Shown here piece after piece: positions 59,734 to 64,000 of a stretch of DNA of 64,000 nt; the stretch's first letter is position 1; the number at the start of each line of letters is the position of its first letter. The stretch is from Alistipes sp. (GTDB lineage: Bacteria > Bacteroidota > Bacteroidia > Bacteroidales > Rikenellaceae): NCBI GenBank assembly GCA_017937125.1, contig JAGBEH010000006.1:1-64000 (forward strand), written 5' to 3'. Made by a program: the position numbers and the translations under genes. The notes under the pieces are model-generated. The model was given only the letters and a program-made list of their open reading frames with translations. It had not been told where the DNA came from and did not search any database.

Positions 59734-61461
59734 ATGAATATTACAGAACAGTTAAGCGAACAGGAACAGTTGCGACGTCAGTCGCTCGCAGCCCTTCGCG
59801 AATTGGGTATCGAACCCTATCCCGCGGCACGCTATGAAGTTACGGCGATGGCCAAGGAGATCGCCGAGAACTACGACCCCGAAAAGGACAACTACTCCGA
59901 AGTGCGTATCGCGGGACGTATGATGAGCCGCCGAATTATGGGCAGCGCGTCGTTCTTCGAGCTTCAGGACAGCACGGGGCGCATTCAGGTCTACATACGC
60001 CGCGACGACGTTTGCCCCGAAGGCGACCCGACGCTCTATAACACCGTTTTCAAAAAGCTGCTCGACATCGGCGATTTCATCGGCATCGAGGGCTTCGCAT
60101 TCCGCACCAATACGGGCGAGCTGTCGGTACACTGCCGCAGGTTCACCCTTATTTCCAAGTCGTTGCGCCCGCTGCCCGTAGTCAAGGAGAAGGACGGGCA
60201 GACCTTCGACGCATTCACCGATCCCGAGGTGCGCTATCGCCAGCGTTATGTCGATTTGGTCGTCAATCCGCAGGTGCGCGACGTCTTCGTCAAACGGTCG
60301 AAGATAATCTCGACTATGCGCGAGTTCTTCAACTCGAAAGGCTATCTCGAGGTGGAGACGCCTATACTCCAGCCCATTCCGGGCGGCGCATCGGCGCGTC
60401 CGTTCATCACACACCACAATGCCCTCGACACGGATTTCTATATGCGCATCGCTACGGAGCTGTACCTCAAGAAGCTGATAGTCGGCGGATTCGACGGCGT
60501 GTATGAGTTCGGCAAGAATTTCCGCAACGAGGGTATGGACCGCACGCACAACCCCGAGTTCACCTGTATGGAGATATACGTGGCCTACAAGGACTATATC
60601 TGGATGATGGAGTTCACCGAGCAGATGCTCGAACGCGTGGCTACGGCCGTAAACGGCACTACGGAACTTACGATAGACGGCAAAGCCATATCGTTCAAGG
60701 CGCCGTTCCGCCGTCTGACGATGACCGACGCCATTCGCGAGAAGACGGGTTACGACATAACGGGGCAGAGCGAGGAGCAGCTGCGCGAGGCCTGCAAGCG
60801 TCTGAATGTCGAGACCGACGAGACGATGGGCAAGGGCAAGCTGATAGATGCCATTTTCGGCCAATATTGCGAGGGCGACCTCATACAGCCGACATTCGTT
60901 ACGGACTATCCGATAGAGATGTCGCCGCTCTGCAAGCGCCACCGCGACAATCGGGACCTCACGGAGCGCTTCGAGCTCTTCGTGAACGGAAAGGAGCTGT
61001 GCAACGCCTACTCGGAGCTGAACGACCCCATAGACCAATTGGGACGTTTTCAGGAGCAGTTGCGCCTGAGCGAAAAGGGCGACGACGAGGCGATGTTCAT
61101 CGATATGGATTTCGTGCGTGCTCTGGAATACGGTATGCCGTCGTGCTCGGGTATGGGCATCGGCATCGACCGTCTGACGATGTTTATGACGGGGCAGACC
61201 TCCATTCAGGACGTGCTCTTCTTCCCGACGATGCGCCCCGAGAAGAAACCCGTGAGCGATCCGGTCGAAAAATATACGGAGATCGGCATACCCGAAGAGT
61301 GGGTGCCCGTAATTCAGAAAATGGGATATATCACGGTCGATTCGCTCAAGAAACTCTCGGCGGGCAAGTTCTTCAACGACCTGTGCGGGTTCAATAAAAA
61401 GAACAAACTCGGACTCAAGGCGCCCTCGCAGGAGGATGTGAAGAAGTGGTGCGGACAATAA
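59734..61461 (+). CDS. lysS: Lysyl-tRNA synthetase, class II
   Basis: A 575-residue class II synthetase. An N-terminal OB anticodon domain (about 50-150) is followed by the catalytic core with motif 2 ([20 protein letters not shown]) and motif 3 ([12 protein letters not shown]). A C-terminal extension of about 75 residues beyond the usual end ([14 protein letters not shown] to EDVKKWCGQ) resembles the extension of many Bacteroidetes LysS. The following gene starts 7 bp downstream. Confidence 0.96.
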   Translation: MNITEQLSEQEQLRRQSLAALRELGIEPYPAARYEVTAMAKEIAENYDPEKDNYSEVRIAGRMMSRRIMGSASFFELQDSTGRIQVYIRRDDVCPEGDPTLYNTVFKKLLDIGDFIGIEGFAFRTNTGELSVHCRRFTLISKSLRPLPVVKEKDGQTFDAFTDPEVRYRQRYVDLVVNPQVRDVFVKRSKIISTMREFFNSKGYLEVETPILQPIPGGASARPFITHHNALDTDFYMRIATELYLKKLIVGGFDGVYEFGKNFRNEGMDRTHNPEFTCMEIYVAYKDYIWMMEFTEQMLERVATAVNGTTELTIDGKAISFKAPFRRLTMTDAIREKTGYDITGQSEEQLREACKRLNVETDETMGKGKLIDAIFGQYCEGDLIQPTFVTDYPIEMSPLCKRHRDNRDLTERFELFVNGKELCNAYSELNDPIDQLGRFQEQLRLSEKGDDEAMFIDMDFVRALEYGMPSCSGMGIGIDRLTMFMTGQTSIQDVLFFPTMRPEKKPVSDPVEKYTEIGIPEEWVPVIQKMGYITVDSLKKLSAGKFFNDLCGFNKKNKLGLKAPSQEDVKKWCGQ

Positions 61462-61468
61462 CGGCGGT

Positions 61469-62611
61469 ATGGCAAAGAAACGAAATATGTATTCGCCGTC
61501 GGGCATAGCCGCGGGGCTCGTCGTTCTGGGCGCATTGGTTATAATGGTGCTCAGCATCTATCACAAGATGCCCGAATGGATATTCTACACGGTATGCCTT
61601 TCCATACTGCTGTTCCTTATCTTCGTGTTCATACATCAGCTCTACGCGAAGTTGAACAGCCGCCAATGGGCGGGAATGTACGTCACGTCGATAATCGTTC
61701 CGTCGTTGGTGGTTACGCCGCTCGTGAACGCATTCTTTTTGGACGGAACATATTCCAAAATGCAATATTTCGGAGTGTCGATAATGGCGTGGATATGCAC
61801 CGTATTCGTAATACTGACAATTTACAGTTTAATATTCAAAAATAAACCCAAAATGAGAAAAAAAATCGTTGCCGGCAACTGGAAGATGAACACCCTTCCC
61901 GCTGAAGGCGTAGAATTGGCTAAAAACGTAGTTGCGGGTCGCGCTACGGTATCGTCGTCGGTGAATTTCATCGTATGCCCTCCGTTCACCCACCTTTCGG
62001 AGGTTATCGCAGCCGTCAAAGGCTCTAACATCGAGGTAGGCGCACAGAACTGCGCAGCCGAAGAGAAGGGTGCGTATACGGGCGAGGTAGCGGCGTCGAT
62101 GATCGCGGCACTCGGCTGCAAGTATGTAATTCTCGGCCACTCGGAGCGCCGCCAGTACTACGGCGAGACCTCCGCGACGCTGAACGGCAAGATGGTTCAG
62201 GCTTATGCCAACAACCTTACGCCGATTTACTGCGTGGGCGAAAACCTCGAAGAGCGCGAGGCGAACAAACATTTCGATGTTGTCAAGGCACAGATCGAAG
62301 AGGTGGTTTTCAACCTCACCGACGCGCAGTTCAAGAACCTCGTGATCGCCTACGAACCCGTATGGGCTATCGGCACGGGCAAGACCGCTACGGCCGAGCA
62401 GGCACAGGAGATCCACGCATATATCCGTGAGGTGCTTCGTTCGAAATTCGGCACTGCGGCCGACGAGTGCCCCATCCTCTACGGTGGTTCGTGCAAGCCG
62501 TCGAATGCTGCCGAGATATTCGCTAAGGCAGACGTGGACGGTGGTCTTATCGGCGGTGCTGCTCTCAAGGCCGACGATTTCCTCGCTATCGGCAAGGGCT
62601 TCGGAGCATAA
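61469..62611 (+). CDS. tpiA: Membrane domain fused in frame to triosephosphate isomerase
   Basis: One 380-residue open frame. Residues 1-128 form a membrane domain with four hydrophobic helices (about 12-32, 36-61, 67-92, 101-123) ending in SLIFKNKPK. Residues 129-380 are a complete triosephosphate isomerase: MRKKIVAGNWKMN (Asn and Lys), LGHSERRQYYG (His), AYEPVWAIGTGKTA (Glu) and the phosphate-binding end GGLIGGAAL. The normal TPI ATG (61853) is retained and preceded by an A-rich stretch, a typical Bacteroidetes start region, so a soluble TPI could also be made by internal initiation. No stop codon separates the two parts; in the other frame a TGA overlaps the TPI ATG, as in a coupled two-gene layout. 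Fusion and frameshift error are both possible. Confidence 0.88.
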   Translation: MAKKRNMYSPSGIAAGLVVLGALVIMVLSIYHKMPEWIFYTVCLSILLFLIFVFIHQLYAKLNSRQWAGMYVTSIIVPSLVVTPLVNAFFLDGTYSKMQYFGVSIMAWICTVFVILTIYSLIFKNKPKMRKKIVAGNWKMNTLPAEGVELAKNVVAGRATVSSSVNFIVCPPFTHLSEVIAAVKGSNIEVGAQNCAAEEKGAYTGEVAASMIAALGCKYVILGHSERRQYYGETSATLNGKMVQAYANNLTPIYCVGENLEEREANKHFDVVKAQIEEVVFNLTDAQFKNLVIAYEPVWAIGTGKTATAEQAQEIHAYIREVLRSKFGTAADECPILYGGSCKPSNAAEIFAKADVDGGLIGGAALKADDFLAIGKGFGA

Positions 62612-62633
62612 CCTATATTTTTGCAGATACGGC

Positions 62634-62663
62634 AAAGGCGGCGCAATTTGCGCCGCCTTTTTT
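62634..62663 (+). terminator. Terminator after tpiA
   Basis: A perfect 12-bp GC-rich stem (62634-62645 with 62649-62660), 3-base loop, followed by T-run, 22 bp after the stop. Confidence 0.92.
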
Positions 62664-62810
62664 CGTTCTTATGGAATTATTGCCGACGCGGCTTTGCCGC
62701 GGTCGATCCGACCGACAGAGTGAGGGGGGGGGCAAAATAAAAGATAGTATAACGTCGTATATCGTTACCTTTGCAAAGCGGTCTGCAAATATCGCCGTTC
62801 CCCTGAAAAA

Positions 62811-62842
62811 CGACAGCGGATACCGTAAAGGTATCCGCTGTC
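62811..62842 (-). terminator. Terminator of the exbB-exbD operon
   Basis: An inverted repeat around a TAAA loop; on the minus strand it is followed by GTTTTTC. It begins about 22 bp past the exbD stop. Confidence 0.8.
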
Positions 62843-62864
62843 TGTTGTCTATCGGTTAAAAACC

Positions 62865-63335
62865 TCAGTAACCCAAAGTTTTCGACGAAGCATACGAAAC
62901 CTTCAGTGCATTCGCACGTCTCAGCTCCTGCTTGACGTCGGTGATGATACCCATTTTCGTGCCTTCGTCGGCCTTGAGGCAGATTGTCATCTGCGCACGG
63001 TCCATTTCGCTCAGCTTGTCGCGTTCGCCGGCCACGAAATCGAGAATATCCTTTGTCGTTCTATACGAATCGTTCAGCTGGATGCGGGGTGCGGTACCGA
63101 ACTTGGCCTGCATCGACAGCGTAGGCTGTCCGATGTGTATGAAGCTCACGAGAGATTTCTTTTCGAGCTTCTGCACTTCGGTCGCTTCGGGCAGCTTGTA
63201 CCTTACCAGCAACTCCTGGTCTCGCATAGTGGTAGATACCATAAAGAAGAACAGGATCATAAAGATCACGTCCGGCAGCGATGCCGTCGAGATAGGGGGC
63301 AATCCTTTGTTGCCCTTCTTTTTCATTACAGCCAT
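62865..63335 (-). CDS. exbD: ExbD/TolR-family proton channel subunit (second)
   Basis: A 156-residue biopolymer transport protein. A short basic N-terminus is followed by one TM helix (about 22-40) with the essential Asp in SLPDVIFMILFFFMV, and a periplasmic domain ending in TSDVKQELRRA-like sequence (ITDVKQELRRANALKVSY). It works with ExbB and TonB to energise outer-membrane transporters. It begins 1 bp after the preceding exbD. Confidence 0.9.
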   Translation of the reverse strand: MAVMKKKGNKGLPPISTASLPDVIFMILFFFMVSTTMRDQELLVRYKLPEATEVQKLEKKSLVSFIHIGQPTLSMQAKFGTAPRIQLNDSYRTTKDILDFVAGERDKLSEMDRAQMTICLKADEGTKMGIITDVKQELRRANALKVSYASSKTLGY

Positions 63336-63336
63336 A

Positions 63337-63936
63337 TTACTTCTTTCCCATATTACGCGGCTCGGCCTCCGAAATCTTCAAAGGCACGGCGCTGGTTATC
63401 ACTTTGCGCTCCTCATCCTGCAGATCGTCGAACTTCTTGCCGTGGAATACGCTTTTCGACAGATTGTCGCGCACCTCGTTGAAGGCGCGTGTGAGTTCGT
63501 TCTGCACCATTATATATACCTGGTAACCCGTATCGCGCGTGGTCTGCAACGAAATCACGCCCTGACTTACGGGAAAAGCCCTTTTCGAACCGTCGGGCAT
63601 CTCGATCTCCTTGATCTCCTTTTCGGGGAGATTTTCGTCGTCGTATGCATTGACGATGAATTCTTTGGCCTTGTCCTTCAGTTGGTGAATATCTATCACC
63701 TGTCCGCCGGCCATAATATTACCGTTACCCGAAACGAAGACCAGAAGGAGGTTTCGCTCCTTGACCTTGATGTCCTCTTGTTTCACATTCGGGTCGGGCA
63801 TAGGCGGAAGAACTCGCACCAAACCCGTATCAACGTTCATCGTAGTGGCGACAAGGAAGAAAATCAGCAACAAGAAGGCGATGTCGGCCATCGAACCGGC
63901 ATTTATTTCCTGTACTTTTCTTTTATCTCCTGCCAT
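63337..63936 (-). CDS. exbD: ExbD/TolR-family proton channel subunit (first)
   Basis: A 199-residue ExbD. EINAGSMADIAFLLLIFFLVATTM contains the TM helix and its Asp; the periplasmic part is longer than in typical ExbD (about 140 residues) because of a charged middle region (about 85-115). Bacteroidetes commonly carry ExbB followed by two different ExbD subunits, as here. It starts 8 bp after the exbB stop. Confidence 0.9.
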   Translation of the reverse strand: MAGDKRKVQEINAGSMADIAFLLLIFFLVATTMNVDTGLVRVLPPMPDPNVKQEDIKVKERNLLLVFVSGNGNIMAGGQVIDIHQLKDKAKEFIVNAYDDENLPEKEIKEIEMPDGSKRAFPVSQGVISLQTTRDTGYQVYIMVQNELTRAFNEVRDNLSKSVFHGKKFDDLQDEERKVITSAVPLKISEAEPRNMGKK

Positions 63937-63944
63937 TGTATTTA

Positions 63945-64000
63945 CTATTTAAAGGCATTGTAAACTTCGGTAGCGACAGCTACGAGGAATGCGGCAACCA
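63945..64000 (-). CDS. exbB: ExbB/TolQ proton channel, C-terminal end (partial)
   Basis: The minus strand reads VAAFLVAVATEVYNAFK and stop (TAG at 63947-63945), in the frame that runs off the right edge. Its position directly before two exbD genes, with an 8-bp gap, identifies it as the end of the MotA/TolQ/ExbB subunit. Only 17 residues are visible, so the call rests on context. Confidence 0.65.
   Translation of the reverse strand, partial: VAAFLVAVATEVYNAFK

Noticed and set aside
62724-62773. G9 run and TACCTTTG box between tpiA and exbD
   Set aside because: The genes are convergent here and no -33 element or downstream gene exists; the hairpin that follows is explained as the exbD terminator.
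1-64000. CRISPR array, IS element, prophage or SusCD polysaccharide locus
   Set aside because: No regularly spaced repeats, transposase, integrase, phage gene or TonB-dependent receptor was found. The solitary GH127 enzyme does not make a polysaccharide locus.

Overview
The window is chromosomal DNA from a member of the Bacteroidota, most likely order Bacteroidales and probably Alistipes or a close Rikenellaceae relative (the genus is inference). The evidence is the promoter type (TTTG, 19-21 bp, TAnnTTTG) found before many genes, numerous BACON-domain and fimbrillin-like lipoproteins, GldE, an S46 dipeptidyl-peptidase, a Bacteroidetes-style ExbBDD set and a moderately high G+C content. No transposase, integrase, phage gene or CRISPR array was seen, so this is mostly core genome with small accessory lipoprotein clusters.

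Layout. 1-4.1 kb (minus): cdd, an RluA-type pseudouridine synthase and dtd, followed by a secreted nuclease lipoprotein. 4.1-12.1 kb (plus): rlmD, a SIMPL protein, an MBL hydrolase, then the tightly overlapped trmD-lpxB-FAH-like operon and a GH127-type arabinofuranosidase. 12.4-14.1 kb: an HxlR regulator and a beta-propeller lipoprotein. 14.1-22.6 kb: the late part of the division and wall cluster (murG-murC-ftsQ-ftsA-ftsZ) running into gldE and a phosphopantetheinyl transferase, then RNase P RNA. 23.2-26.3 kb (minus): an operon of three lipoproteins. 26.4-30.1 kb: nitroreductase, HAD phosphatase, an outer-membrane barrel and lipoprotein pair, rdgB. 30.2-35.2 kb (minus): folE, recJ, lipB, lipA, rnhB. 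35.3-40.2 kb: a membrane protein, an AraC regulator, a small candidate RNA unit, a three-gene envelope operon and a rod-shaped RNA that looks like 6S RNA. 40.5-43.6 kb: a cobalamin riboswitch followed by nrdD-nrdG. 43.6-47.9 kb (minus): VOC protein, folB, tyrS, dnaX. 48.2-50.5 kb: two oppositely oriented tRNA-Leu genes around a small lipoprotein cassette. 50.6-58.2 kb (minus): SGNH hydrolase, S46 peptidase, maf, a Cys-rich lipoprotein, a SPOR protein, a lipoprotein, menG and an FtsX-type permease. 58.3-62.6 kb (plus): metallopeptidase, PAP2 phosphatase, lysS and a triosephosphate isomerase fused in frame to a membrane domain. 62.9-64 kb (minus): two exbD genes and the end of exbB.

Points that deserve a second look: an A10 run in dnaX placed so that a slip of one base meets a stop codon at once and gives a gamma-sized product; the membrane-TPI fusion; the B12 riboswitch on class III ribonucleotide reductase; the probable 6S RNA leading into an envelope operon; two dispersed repeats, one carrying a complete promoter and one with a codon-like substitution pattern; a LipB with two large insertions, one holding a fresh 45-bp duplication; a large charged insertion in FtsQ; and an FAH-family protein that has lost two expected metal ligands.
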